Shown: positions 45,445-57,985 of the stretch, one piece after another
How positions within the stretch are numbered: position 1 is the first letter of the stretch
Layout of the letters: each line of letters opens with the position of its first letter
NCBI GenBank assembly: GCA_006538405.1
Contig: BJKQ01000001.1
Location: 3,348,001 to 3,412,000 of the forward strand
From: Hansfordia pulvinata
Lineage: Eukaryota > Ascomycota > Sordariomycetes > Xylariales
Length of the DNA: 64,000 nt
Direction: 5' to 3'
Program-made: the position numbers and the translations under genes
The notes under the pieces: model-generated
Told to the model about the DNA's origin: nothing
What the model saw: the letters and a program-made list of their open reading frames with translations, nothing else
The model's database searches: none

Positions 45445-46673
45445 GGCGGGAGAATGCAGACGCGACAGGGGGTGGGCGATGGGCGACGCGACGGCGAGGT
45501 GCTGCTGTGCAAGCGCCGGGGCCTGGCGTGAGGTGACGCGACGCGACGACAGCAGGGCGCCCGAGTCGCGGGACGGAGTGGTCCGAAGGGAGGCTGCTAG
45601 CTGGACGACGGTTCGGGGCAGCGCCGACTACCTTCAACCCACACGGAGGCGGCGCGGGCGTGCGTATTCAGTAAGGCGGGGACGCGTGAGGCGCGGCGCT
45701 GGGCACTTGACGCGATGGACGGGTAACCTTCAGTTGATGCGATGATGCACCGAATGCACTGGACGGACCGCCGAGGGCTCGGCCAAGTGCAAGTGGTGGG
45801 GAGGGTGCAGATAGACCGAATATGTACGTTGCAGGATGAAGGCGGCGAGATGGCACGATTGATTGATGCGCCCGTTGATGGAATTAGGCGGCCGAGGCGG
45901 AATATTCGACTACCCAGGGTGATGCGGGATGCGAGAGTTGGCCGGCCTGGGACGGTGCGAGATATTGTGTAAAAAGAGGGCTAGCCGGACTCGAGAGAGA
46001 CGAGGTTGAAGGGGGAAAAGAGTGGATCATCGAATTAGGGAGGGGGACGAATCCTGCGGCAGTTCGTCTGTCACAGTGCGCTTAGGGTACGAGTACGACC
46101 CTGCACAGTGAGTCAAGAGCATGTGGTCCGTGCACACTGCTCATTGAATGCATACCAGTACCTACAGCCTCATCTTAATGCTGGATGTCAGTTGCAGCAC
46201 ATCTGGATTGATTGATGCTATGTATTTGTTTGTGGTCTCAGTTGTCCTAGTATGAGATCTTCAGATCTTCTTTGTGAGATTTATTCTTCAAGATGGTGCT
46301 TATATACAAGATGACCCTTTTTTTATTTTAACAAATTGACGTAATGCCAATTGACGTAATGCCAAGTAGAGACACTGAACATACTCCGTAATACATCCAT
46401 ATCTCGCCTGTGTAAGTGACCATAAAATGTAGAGCCTGTTGAAGAGTCGTCTACACAGAGCCTCAAAGGTATATCTTATCAATGATCTAGATCTAAGCAA
46501 AGACAAGGTATATAATAAGCCTGCCCTTCAATTCCCACCCAGTGTCATCAAGTTGCATCATCACAGCCAAGCCCAGCAAGGCCTAGGAGAGTCGTCTATC
46601 AGCAGCACACGCTCCCCCATCCCTTTCGAATTCCCCGAACCATATGCCCGACCACTTTCATTCTCGGAGACTC
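45445..46673. other. Intergenic, 1.2 kb
   Basis: Upstream of the CENP-B-like gene and downstream of thymidylate synthase. The part from 46120 to 46560 is AT-rich and contains a 15-bp direct duplication (46334-46363). No gene recognised. Confidence 0.5.
46334..46363. repeat. 15-bp direct duplication with TGACGTAA
   Basis: Two adjacent perfect copies of AATTGACGTAATGCC. Each contains TGACGTAA, close to the bZIP/CREB recognition core. Confidence 0.8.
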
Positions 46674-47884
46674 TCATACCGACATCTTCATGGCGATCGT
46701 CTTGTGCGGGTTGTAGTCCTTGACGGCGAAGTCCTCGTACTTCCAGCCGTCGATGCTGCCGCCCTTCTCGCGCGAGATGTCGAGCCCCGGGAAGTCGCGG
46801 GGCTCGCGCTCGAGCTGGGTGCGCAGCGCCTCGACGTGGTCGGCGTAGACGTGCGCGTCGCCCATGACGTGCGTCAGGCTGCCGGGGACCAGGTCGCACA
46901 CGTGCGCGATCATGTGCGTCAGCAGCGCGTAGCTGGCAATGTTGAACGGCACCCCGAGGCCCATGTCGCACGACCGCTGGTACAGCTGGCAGTGCAGGTG
47001 GCCCTTGGGCTTCTTTACCTCTTTTTGTTCTTCTCCGTCTCGTGTCGTCGTTGTCCCCTCGTTGGCGGCGGCGGCGGCGGCGGCGCCCTTAGCGCGCGGG
47101 TACGACACGTAGAATTGGGCAAACATGTGGCAGGGCGGTAGGGCCATCTTCTTGAGGTCGGCGGGGTTCCAGGCGGTCATGATGATGCGGCGGTCGTAGG
47201 GGGTGTGGCGCAGCTTGTGGACGACCTCGGCCAGCTGGTCGACGCCCTGGCCGTTGTAGTCGGCCCCCGCGCCGCGGTACTCGGCGCCGAAGTGGCGCCA
47301 CTGGAAGCCGTAGACGGGGCCCAGGTCGCCGACGTCGCGGTGCGACAGGCCGACGCTGTCGAGGAACTCGCGCGAGCCGTTGCCGTCCCAGATGCGCACG
47401 CCGGCCTCGGACAGGCTCGTCGACGACGTGCTGCCCTCGACGAACCACAGGAGCTCCAGAAGCACCGCCCGCAGGAACACGCGCTTCGTCGTCAGGAGCG
47501 GGAGCACGGGCTTGGGCCCCTCGCCGTTGCCGTCGCGGTCGCCGCCGTCGTTGAGGGTGAACTTGAGCGGCGTCGGCGCGAAGATGGAGTACGTGCCGGT
47601 GCCGGTTCTGCGAGAGGACAAGAGGCGGGGGTGTAATTAGCAAAGCAAGAATCAAACGGCGCAGAAAGGAATGGGGGTTGGGGGGGTGGGTGGTGGCAAG
47701 GGGAAGAAAGATCAAGGGAAGGGACGTGCAAGATCCCCAAGTCCGTCGCTGCTCACCTGTCAGGGCGGTGCTCGCCGTTTTCGAGAATGTCGCGCACCAG
47801 GTCGAGGTACTGGTATTCCTCATGCCTCTTGCCCGGGGGCCGGGGGGTCGGGGCTGCGGGAGCCGGTGTTGTTTCTGAGGTCAT
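46674..47884 (-). CDS. cdc21: Thymidylate synthase
   Basis: Converts dUMP and methylenetetrahydrofolate to dTMP and dihydrofolate. Two exons on the minus strand (47757-47884 and 46674-47607) with an intron GTGAGC..CGCAG, 353 residues. Family hallmarks are present: [12 protein letters not shown] near the start, [60 protein letters not shown], the nucleophile C202 in [44 protein letters not shown] and the C-terminal KMSV. A low-complexity insertion (seven Ala, then four Thr and a charged stretch) lies between YVSYPRAKG and [12 protein letters not shown], a surface loop near the active site. The first 20 residues are Pro/Ala/Thr-rich. Confidence 0.96.
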
Positions 47885-49428
47885 TGTGGGTGTGGGTGTG
47901 AATGTCTGTGGGAGGGGGGCAGGGCGTGTGTGGCTGGCGTTGCCGTCGCTGCGTCGCTGCGTCCCTGGCTGACTGGGTCTGCAGAGAAGTGAGCGAGAGG
48001 GTGTATGGTGTCTGCGTTGGCGGGGAAAGAGGCGGCTGGCGTAAGGCGTGTTCGGGGGCGTGAATCGCTTCGAACGGAGGAGAAGGCGGGGCAGGCGGTT
48101 GGTGGGATGTGAGGAGAAGTCGAGACACGGGACAAGACCAGACGCGTCGTGCAACGCGTCGGCCGGGCCTGAAGTTTAATGGGTTGCGTCGAGTTGAAAC
48201 GCGGCGGGGTTCGCGGGGCGCTGAGGGCTGAAGGGCGGGTGTCCACCTACCACCTATAGGTACCTGTCTACCTACCTCTAGTACGAGTACTCCAGGGCTG
48301 TCTGTGTGTGTGTGGCCACGGACAGGCACTGGCGCACCTGTGCCCGTAGCAGGGATGGCGCTACCACCAGCGCGCCTGGCAGCCCGTCTGTGTCTGGTCT
48401 GGTTCTACCAATGCAGGCACTTAAGCGGGACCCGCCCACGCCATCGACTCAAGCTCGCGGCCTAACAAGTATGCGAGAAATCACCGTCTCCGTTGTGTTT
48501 TACCATCCTTCCCAGGCCAAGGCAGACCTGCGAGTTGGGGCCCCAGCCACGTATCCGGTATTCGCTATGGATCGACAGCCACACAAGCCAGTCACATCAG
48601 CTTTGATCTCTGCCGTGACCTGGGTTTCATCCAGATCAGAGACGGCGCCCTTCCCGCGTCATGGGCATCACCATGATAAAAAGGCCTGGCCTCTGACAAA
48701 ATAATATAGAATTAATACGAGCCCGTCGGCCGCAAAGCCCCGGGGCCCCGGAAGAAAGCGCGCGCGCCCGTGTGAGCGGCGGACAGAAAAAGGCTATAGA
48801 CCGGTCTGGAGAGAGACAAGAGAAAAGAAAATGAAAAAAGCAAAAGATATCATGGTACAACAAAAAGCTTTCCAAGTCACCCATCGTTTAATCCCAGCCG
48901 TTCAAAAACAAGGCCGTTCGTTCCATCCCCCTCGTTATGTCCAATAGCTCCTCCCCGCACTCCTCGTGTCGCCCCCTGTGTGTGTATTCAAAAAAAATCG
49001 ACAAGGCCGTCGTCCTTCGTCTCCCGCCTCGTCCTGCTTTTTCTTCTGTACCGGGCCCTCAAAACGCCAAACATGCTGAATATGGGTCGTGCGCGCGCTG
49101 TGGAGCGTGCGCGATTTTGGCGAATCTGCGAGACCGTTGCGCGGGCCGGCCTCCTGGTGGGCTCGTGCAACGAGGTTATCGAATATAATGCTGTAAAATG
49201 TGTAGTAATACGCCAGGGAAGTCATAATGGCTGCTTCCAGGTTAAGAATGTAACGCCAGAGCGACTGGCGGGCCGACCAAGGAAAATTGCACTGTCTTGT
49301 TCGAGTGCGGTGGGTGAGTCTCAATTACTGGTGTTCGGAGCGCATGGCTCCAGAACCGCCCGGGGCACCGGGAGACGACGGTGCGAGGGGGAGTGCGGCA
49401 GGCGGGCGCCATTCAGCTGGCGGCGCTC
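47885..49428. other. Intergenic, 1.5 kb
   Basis: Promoter side of thymidylate synthase and 3' side of the surface protein gene. One TACGAGTACTC word at 48281 beside CTACCTA words. No gene recognised. Confidence 0.5.
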
Positions 49429-51126
49429 CTAAACCCACATCAGATTCCGGCTTTGATGTCGATTCTGCTGCCACAACGGCCGGTGGCCACCTCGGTCTCG
49501 CGCTGAAGGGGTCGGACTAACACCCCCAGGGTTGTCCGGGTAGCCGGTGGATGTGCTGTCGGGGCGGTAGTGGCGGTCGTCTGACATGGCCTGGCCGATC
49601 ATCTGGTCCGAGAAATGCCGCGAAAAGTCCTCAATCTCGGACCTGCGATGCGTTGGCTCGGATGGCGTTAACGTCTCCTCCGTCACGGGCGTCAGGCCCG
49701 TGCCCACGCCCGACATGTGTGTAGCGTCGTAACGAGCCGGCGGCGGTGCCGCTGGAGGCAGGTGACGGTACTCCTCGGGTTCGCTGTGGTAGCCGGAAAG
49801 TGAGTCGTGGCTTTCCCCGTTCGACTGGCTGGATCGACGGCCGTCATCCCACGGCGCCAGGGGAGCAACGTAGCCGCCGCCGCGGTCGCCGAACTGGCCG
49901 GATTCGTCGCCCGGTATGGGGCTCATGTCCTCCAACCCAAGGCCTGCGCCCATCGGGACAGGTCCTCTGTTCATGGAGCTCGGGGACATGGGCTTGCCGC
50001 CTGGAGGTCTGCATCTTTGTTAGCCACTCGGGTCGCCCCACTTGCGTTTCCGCAGGGAGGGCCTTGCTTACCCTCTGTACATGGCGACCGGGGCCACGGC
50101 CGGCGTGGGCCCCGGAGGCGGTAGGGGACTGGGTCTCGGTCTCCGCTTGCGGAGAAAGAATGTCAGAGAGCCGAGGATCAGCATCAGGGCGCCGGCCCCG
50201 CCGACCGTGCCTCCCACGATGGACCCTGTCTTGCCGTTGTCCTCGCTGTCGTCCACGGGGGGCGCCGCGGCTGCCGAGGCCGACTGCGACGGCACCGCCG
50301 ACGACGGGCCCCCCGAGGCGACGGCGGTTGGCTGGCCGCTGCTAGACGCGTCGCTAGAAGAGGAGGTGCCGGTGGTGGCGGTGGATGAGGCGGAGTTGGT
50401 GCTGGAGGACGAGGTGGACGTCTCTGTGCTGCTGGTGGAGGACGACGTGGACGTCTGGGAGGCGGAACTGGACCTCTCGCTCGGGGTGCCGACGACGGTG
50501 GGCTCGGCCAGGGAGGTCGGGGTCTGGGTCAGGGCGACGGCGGCGCTCTCGAGGGCGAGGGCGGTGGGGGCGCCGTCGTACGAGTTGTGGACGCTGGTGC
50601 CCATCTCGGAGGCGGTGCCGCAGCCATACTGGCCGAAGCCGCCGGCAAACTGGTTCTTGTAGCAGACGTGGGCGCCGGAGCAGGTGTAGACGTAGGGGTT
50701 GAGCTCGGTCTGGGGCCCGCTGTTGCCGTCGACGCAGTCGGTGAAGACCCCGGCGGTGCAGGTGCCGCCGTTGGGGCAGCAGCCGATGACGCCGCCGTCG
50801 GTGTCGAGGACGCAGTGGGAGCCGCCGGAGCAGGTGGCGGGCAGGTCAATCTTGCCGCCGATGTAGCCGCATATCGTGTTGGCCTCCTGGCGGCGGGCGA
50901 GGTCGAAGGGCGAGATGGGCGGCTCGGTGGGCAGCGGGGGCCAGGCGACGACGTTGAGCTCGCGGTAGGCGACGGTCTTGGTGGGCTGGCGCGGCAGGGC
51001 GAAGGCGTCAGCGGGCGTCGGCGCGGCGGCGAGGACGAGGACGAGGGCGAGGATGACGGGGAGCAGGGCGGCGGTGGCGGCCGGGGGTGAACGAGGGAGG
51101 GCGTCGCGGAAACATGGGAATGGCAT
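49429..51126 (-). CDS. Single-pass surface protein: Cys-rich ectodomain, Ser/Thr stalk, cytoplasmic tail
   Basis: Two exons (50072-51126 and 49429-50008, GTAAGC..TGCAG) give 544 residues. The order is a signal peptide with a long Leu/Ala/Val core (about residues 18-41), a Cys-rich domain (about 82-175; CGYIGG, CSGGSHC, GCCPNGGTC, CSGAHVCYKN, YGCG), a Ser/Thr-rich stalk (about 190-285), one transmembrane helix (GSIVGGTVGGAGALMLILGS) followed by the stop-transfer FFLRKRRPR, and a Pro/Ser-rich cytoplasmic tail with SQSNGESHDSLSGYHSEPEE and SEPTHRRSEIEDFSRHFSDQ. The layout is that of fungal wall-stress or mucin-like sensors, though I do not recognise a WSC domain, and the Cys spacing may be a family of its own. 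It is probably in the plasma membrane. The ligand is unknown. Confidence 0.82.
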
Positions 51127-52202
51127 GGCTTGGTGTTGTCCTGGCCAGCCAGAGTCGGGTTACAGAAGGGAAAGTCGGCGAGGGGACCGCGCAGCACTGT
51201 CGGCCTCGAGATTTGCGGGCATGGGCGGGAAGAAAAGGCCAACAAAGGGAAAATGGGAAACGGGGAATGGGCAACGGCGGGGGGGCGGCGAGGGAAGGAT
51301 CGTGCCACGGGCGGCCCTGTCGGGGAGCCGATGGCGAAAGTGTGGTTTATTTAAAGAGGCGAAAAACGTGCGGGAGGCATCCTTCTGGGGGGGGATTTGG
51401 CATCCAACTGGGGTTTGCCAGGTGTGAGAGTGTCTGCCTTTTGGTGCACTTCTTTTTTTTTTTTTTCCTTAGAGAGCGAGTGACGGTATCAGAAGAATAG
51501 GCCGACAGACGAAGGAGAGAGCTTCGGTTGTCACTTGTCGTCGAGCAGTTGGAAGCCGCAGTCGTCTCTGGATGTTGACGAGAACGTGGTTGCGGCCGTT
51601 TGCTGTCCTAATAAGTAAAAGCACGCCTAGGCGGAAAGATCCCTGTTTGAGGGGGGCGGGCGAGGCGCAGGACACCTCCAAGAGTGAAAGAGTGTACGAG
51701 TACTACCTGGCTGTAGGTAGTCGCGGTGGCGGTGGAGGTGACCCGTAAGTCTGCCTGTCCGTCTGTTTGGTTGAGAATCGACAGCAGCCGAATGAAGCAG
51801 CAGAGAGGCACAGCAGAAGCAGCAGCCACACACACACAGCCTCTCTCGGGCTGTGATTTATCTGTAGGTAGGTAAGGCAAGGTAATGTATGTTATGTTGC
51901 GTTGTCGCCCTTGTCGCTAACGCTGGCCTGTTCGTATAAGCGAGCCCCTCGCCTCCTTCTCTTGATAGCGGAGGATAAAAAAAAAGAGTGTGAGTCTTGG
52001 TGCGTGTATGGTGTACTGTGTCGGGTTGTGTTTGATGTGCGCCGGGCTGTGGCTGCAACGCAACAGCAGAGGAGACGTCGTCTGGTCTTCCTGTCACACC
52101 AGCGCCTCGTACAACTTCAGCTCGGGGCTGCTGGGCACGGACTAGTCAACTCCAAGGAGTCGATGTTGATCGTGGACGTTGCTTCCAGGTCGGCTGTCTA
52201 AT

Positions 52203-52240
52203 CCAGTCCAGTCCAGTCGGGTCGGGTCGGGTCGGGTCAG
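52203..52240. repeat. Pentamer tandem repeats CCAGT and GGGTC
   Basis: Three CCAGT-type units run into four GGGTC units. Confidence 0.8.
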
Positions 52241-53197
52241 ACCAGTCGGCAGATGGACCACGCGCGTGCTCGTGAACGCCCAGGGCACGTCTCTGTTTCT
52301 TCTTCGTCTGCGTCCTCGTCTTCGGTTCCGAGGTGTTGAAGCCGCAACATGCGGGTATCGTATTGTATTGTATGGATGCAGTGCAGTGGAGTGGAGTGCA
52401 GGAACAAAGACCAGCTGGAGGAGGGCTGCTTCTCTCTTGTCGGAACCGTCGCCCGCCCGAAGGCGCCCGGGTCAGGGGACTAGTCGTCCTTTTAGTCCCG
52501 CCTGGACGTCCTTGTCTCTCCTGCTCCGTCAGGTAGGTGATACCTTAGGTGCAGGTAGGTAAGGTAGGTAAGGTACTTACCACTTTCACAAGGGTCTCTT
52601 TCTCAATGTCTCTGAGGAACATTGATCCCTCATTTGGCCTGAAAACCAGTACGTACCTCCTAGATGAATTCCATAAAGGTCTCGGAACCCCCAATCGTCC
52701 GCTAACCCAGTTGGCCACGTCTCACGGATCTTGGCTACCTCTTAAGGTGCTAGCACACCGCGGCCCGGCCACGCTTATTCTTCTGGATCATGGGCGGAGC
52801 CAGTCAGTGCGAGTACTCGTACGTACCTCTTTACGGACACGAGTGCTCAAGTCCAACCCGCAGTCGATACCTGTCGTCTCTCCTTGTGCTTGCCTGACTT
52901 ACATGTACCCGTACTCGGCTTGGCAGACCCTCTAATTCCACATGGCTTCCATCCTGTCAACGTGCTGACGAAGTAGTGGCTAAGAATAAAACAGTTACGA
53001 GTACTCGTAGCCAGGATAAGGTAAGATACCTAGATAACTCCGTTGGTCTTCTGCTTTTAGGTACCTATTCAGGTGCTGCGTTGCACCATCTCGCTGTAGG
53101 TCGTTCTTAGATACAGGTAGGTACGTGACAATACGTCTGCTTACGGGTGATGGGCAACTTGGGCAGATACGAGTAGACGCTCGCAGACCAATTGCTG

Positions 53198-53243
53198 AGC
53201 TTGTGCCTGCGCTCGTGCTGGTGCTTGTGCTTGTGCTCGTGCC
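53198..53243. repeat. CTTGTG/CTCGTG hexamer repeat
   Basis: Imperfect tandem hexamers. Confidence 0.7.
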
Positions 53244-56200
53244 TCCGCTTCGGCTCGGCTCATCAACCAGCTTGGCTGTGGTCCGGCCCAGGGCCTGGAT
53301 GACCGACCTGGCAGAAATAAGACACAGGTCTCATTGGAGACAGAATACCGGGCGATCGGCCCCTCTCTCTCTCACTCTTTCTCTCTGAGCGACTGACTTG
53401 ACTGATTGGGAGTCACGAATTGGATGCTTGGGCTGGGCGCACGCGGGAGCGCGTGGGCCGCAGGACCCATGTGGGAGGAGGAGCCAAGACTCTCCGTATT
53501 CCACCTCTGCATGGCCATGACTTCATCCGTTGGGCTCCTTTGAGGTGTTGCTCTGTCCGCTCCCTCCTGTTGCCATCTCCCATTACTATCCCCCCTTTCC
53601 CTGTCAGGCCATCATCATCTTCCCTCTCCGCTCAAGGGCATGGGCATGCGCGGGATTCCGCACCCTACTCTAAGAAAGAGAGCCAGATCTTCGCCACTGC
53701 CGACGAGCCCCAACCTCGTGCCCCGGGTGCCTGGCCAGGGGGGGACACAGGACAAGGGTTTGTGCGCGCTTAGTACGCGTACGAGTACGCCTGCTGGGAC
53801 TGGCTGTGGCTGGCTGGTGGGAGGGAGGGTCGTGTCGCGTTGTGCCAGCGCAACGGCGATCGGCAGAAAGTGGGCGTGCTGCTGGGGCTGCTACCCTTCT
53901 CGGGGAGGTCTTATTACGGTAGGTTGACTCTGGTGGCAGCCAAACATGCTAGCAACCTCGTGTCTTCGCGCGCAGAGTCACCAAGCAATTGAACACACGC
54001 CCAGCCGGGCCGGGTGCTCTCGCCCGTGAGTGTGCGAGAACCCGAGAGCGATTACTTGCACGAGTACGCAGCCCCCTTTTCGTCCTCACACTCTCATACT
54101 CTTGCTCGTACCTCTCAGCCGCGTCCGCTTCGATGGGGGGCTGCAGTCAGACCAGCCAAGAAGTATCCGTACGAGTATGTAAATGTGTGCTTTTAATAGC
54201 CACACCCCAATGCCCCAGTGGCCCAATCACGGCTGCGTTCTTCTGTCTTGACAGGGTTGTCTGGAGCTGGCCCGTTTCTTTTTGACTTTGCCATGGGGTC
54301 GAGCTGGTGGCTGACTGCACCCATGCCATTCCATCTTGAATCTGATCCGGTCCCTTATTAGGGGAGTACGAATATGCAGGGTGCCTACCTACCCGTGTAG
54401 GTAGGTATCCATGTGAAATGCCAGATGCTCGTTTTCAAGCTGGGACGGACACTCACCGCTGGTAATTTGCTTGCACGAGTACGAGTATGCCGCCGCTATG
54501 GATTCCGCGATGACAAGGTCCGGGCAGCCCATATTCACCAACAGCCTGCGCGGCCCTTCGGTCGTAGGTTCGCCCAAGCCTTCTCGACTAACGCAGCTGT
54601 GTCGTTGGCGCGCCTCGGAGAAATCTTCCCAAAGTGCCGGTGTCGTGTCTCGCCGGTATGGGGGCACGCCGCCGCCGTCCCACGAGGCGGGCTGTGGTCC
54701 TTCCGAGCCGGCAGCCTTGCTGGCAAGAGGAGAGAGAGGCGGCGGCGGGGGGGGGGGGGGGGGTCGGGGTCTGGCTGGTCGGGTCGGGAATGCCTCTGCC
54801 CTTTCCCCCTTCCGTGCCGCTCGTGCGGGCCCTAGGTCCCGAGGCGGTGTCCCTTGGGGCGGCTTCTCGCTCCAAACCCCCGGAGGTGGGAGGGAGGATG
54901 GTGCTGGAATGCCGGGGATGGTGGTGATTGTCAAGGAGGGCTACCGGCTGCTGGGGAGAGGCTGCCAGCCTATCTAGACCACGGGTAGTATTCGACGGAC
55001 AAACCCACTGACAAGGTCCGGCAGGGATGAGACGGGGGTCTGACGCGTTGCTGTCCCTCCCACGTACGTTCCATCAAGTCCGGCAGCCCACACTGCTCGT
55101 ATCTGAAAAGATCTCTCCCAATTGCGAACGGATCACAACCCGCTGCGGAAAAGGGGACCCTCCCGTATCTGTAGTTTGACGAGTGATGAGAAGGAGGGCG
55201 GTGCGCAGAGAATGATGCAAGCCCGAGGGGGGCTTACGAGTACTCGAATGGATCAACCGTCACTGAAATGCACCGTCCTGGTGGATCAGAGCAAAGTCGT
55301 GTCTGAGGAGGTCGTCACGACCACGAGTATAACCTGGCGCCGAACCTGGCGGCGTCTCACCAGACCGGCGGCGCCGCTCTGCTGGCTCCCCCGCCTTGCA
55401 CGCGCCCGCGCTTGTTCGGCTGGGCGGCCGCCGCGCGCTTGCGTACAGAGACCAAAGTCGATAGCCCGCTTTGCTCTGCCCTCCCTTCGATAGCCGACGG
55501 CCCTGGGAGGAGATGGGGACCGACCAGCGACAGGCCGGGGGCTTCCCATGGTTACCTAGGTTGGGTTTCCGTTTTGGTTCGGTTCGGTTCGAGGCTGGCG
55601 CGTCCCCGTCTGCCGGGCTCTGAAAGAGGCTCGCTGGACAGACGATCCGCAGCACTGGGAATCGACAGCAGCCAAGAGGATGCGGCCCAAGGAACAGCCA
55701 CAGCTGCGGAGACGCGAGCGCGGGAGATGAGACGGATCGGACTCAAAACACTCCTGCAGAGCCCGCCCCGCGCGCGCCCGAATGTTGGCATCCGTTGATT
55801 CGAGTGAGAGAGATGGGGAGGGTGATGAGCGCAGGCCCGAGGGCCTGGGCCGACCGCGCGAGGGAGGGAGGCTCTGGCGGTGATGTCAACTTTTGTGAGC
55901 GTTTCGCCGCACTCCCCACGTACTCGTACTCGTACTCATGGTGCTCGTGCACCACCAAGTTGGTAAGAATCACCATCCGGCAGCCATCCTCGAGGCTCGA
56001 GGTGTCGTCAATCGCCCGGCTCTGGCCTGTCTGCTTATTTTTGCGAGTCCCTGGCTGTCGCTTACCTGCCATCTCGGCCCTCCTTGCCTCCCCCCCCCTT
56101 TCGAGCAATAGACGAAATGCACCTACAGTAGTAATAACGGCCGATCCGCAGGGAGCGCAGCCAATAGTCGCGCCCTCTCGATTGCGTGTGTCTGTGAGAT

Positions 56201-57963
56201 TGAGCTGGCTGGCTGGCTTCGTACCCCGTCCCATGTAGGTATGATGGAAGATGGACATGCAATGCCAGATGGCCTGCCTTCGTTCCTTTCCCAGGGCACT
56301 GGCGGCAGATCAAGCGGCCACTCGGCTCTCTCACCATCATTCTCGTCCTCGCTCGGTCCCGTGCCCACAGCCAACTAAGTGGCAAGTGCTCGTACCCTTG
56401 GCGTCGATGCAATGTCTCAGCAGCATGCGAGCGAGCCGAGAACGTCAACCGCGGCGGGACGCGGATCGGCGGTCGAACCAGACCGCGATCTCGGCCGGGG
56501 GACCCCTCCTCTCCCCTGCCCTTCCCAGCCTCCCTGACGCCCGCGATGAAGCAGCTGCGCGACGTGCGGCTGGCGCTGCAGAATCTGGATCCGCCGGTCG
56601 CGCAACTGATCGACCGCCGCGCGCGCTGGTGAACTGCATCATATGTTTCATGTTTCTTGGGCGTTTCGAGCGGGCGAGACCTTGTGTTGTGGAATGAATA
56701 CGGGTCTCCGTCCTCTCTGTGGAAGATATGCCACTCAGCCCAAGCCCAAGGCAAGAAGACGAGCCGAGTCGGGCAGTCCAGTTGCAGGAGAGTCTCTCGT
56801 TGGTTTGTGCCTCCATTCGACCATGCATTTCAACTTGCAGACTCGCTCGCCTGCGCCTCCGCCTCCGCCACAGCCGCCCCTTGACCGGCTTGTCTTCGTG
56901 TTGGGCATCGGCACCTGTAGGGAAACTTTTAGTACTCGTAGCTGCTGCTCGTGTTACCTTTCCCACATGACACGACCCGGCGCGTGGGAGAGTTTTCGGG
57001 ATCTTGGCTGGTCCGATCCAGTGCGGGCTGGACCTCACCATAGCTTGGGAAGCCATTCACCACCCCATTGTCCCTGTCACCGGGCTACCCGCCCGCGATG
57101 GGTGCACCCGTACCTGGCAGCGATCGTCACGACCTTTCCTCCCCCGCGCTGCATTACTCGTGCAGGGGCGGCGGTGCGGTTACGAGACGGCCGGGGAGGA
57201 GTGCTGCGGAGACGGCGCTACCGCCCAAGTGCGACCCGCGATCCTGTCCGAGTGAATGAGTACTCGTGCAAGCGCACGCCGGCGTCTGGCAGCGAGGTCT
57301 GAGAAGTTGATGGCTTGGATGAATTGGATGGCGTGGGTGTGTGGAAACGCAGAGGCGGCCCCGGGGCGAAACGATGACCTGTGAGCGTTCAGAGAGGCAC
57401 GAGTACTCGCACAGAGACGGGTGACTGGAGCTTAAAATGGAGGTTCAAGATCCAATCGACGCGAGTGCGCGGAGAAGTGGGCTGCAGTGGGGGACCCTTA
57501 CGGGCGGGCACTCGGGGACCCCTGCGAGTCGCCGTGTGCACCCAACAAAGTCTCGCGCCACGGAGAGTACCGTCTAAGCGCACCCAACGCAGGCGCATCA
57601 TGATGTACTCTCCCCGAGCAGAGCGCAACCAGAGGTACTCCTACCTCGTCCTGTCGGCCTGTCAGCGACCTGAAACGCGCTCCGGGGCAAGCTAATCTAG
57701 CCCAGACAGTTTCGCGGAGCCCCGTCGAAGGCGTTGCAAGGACGCCGTGGGCGTTCCAACCGCCGGCTCACGCTGGAAAGACCGCTTGCGGCGTCCTCCC
57801 ACCAGCCGCACAGCACAGTGCAGCTCTAACGGAGGTTCTGCCCCTGACTGCTGCTGTCATGGACCGCGTGTGGATGGATGGTCCTGGGGAGCCCGGCTCC
57901 CGCTGCTTTCAGGTTGGCTCCCCCCGCCGGGCCAGTCCGCCTGCAGGGACCGCCTAGGCTGCT

Positions 57964-57985
57964 GGGGGGGGGGGGGGGGGGGGGG
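57964..57985. repeat. 22-nt G homopolymer
   Basis: Uninterrupted G run in intergenic DNA. Confidence 0.9.

Noticed and set aside
54389..54977. Overlapping frames of 140-180 residues on both strands around a G run
   Set aside because: They are created by the stop-free G run and GC-rich flanks, with no conserved features.
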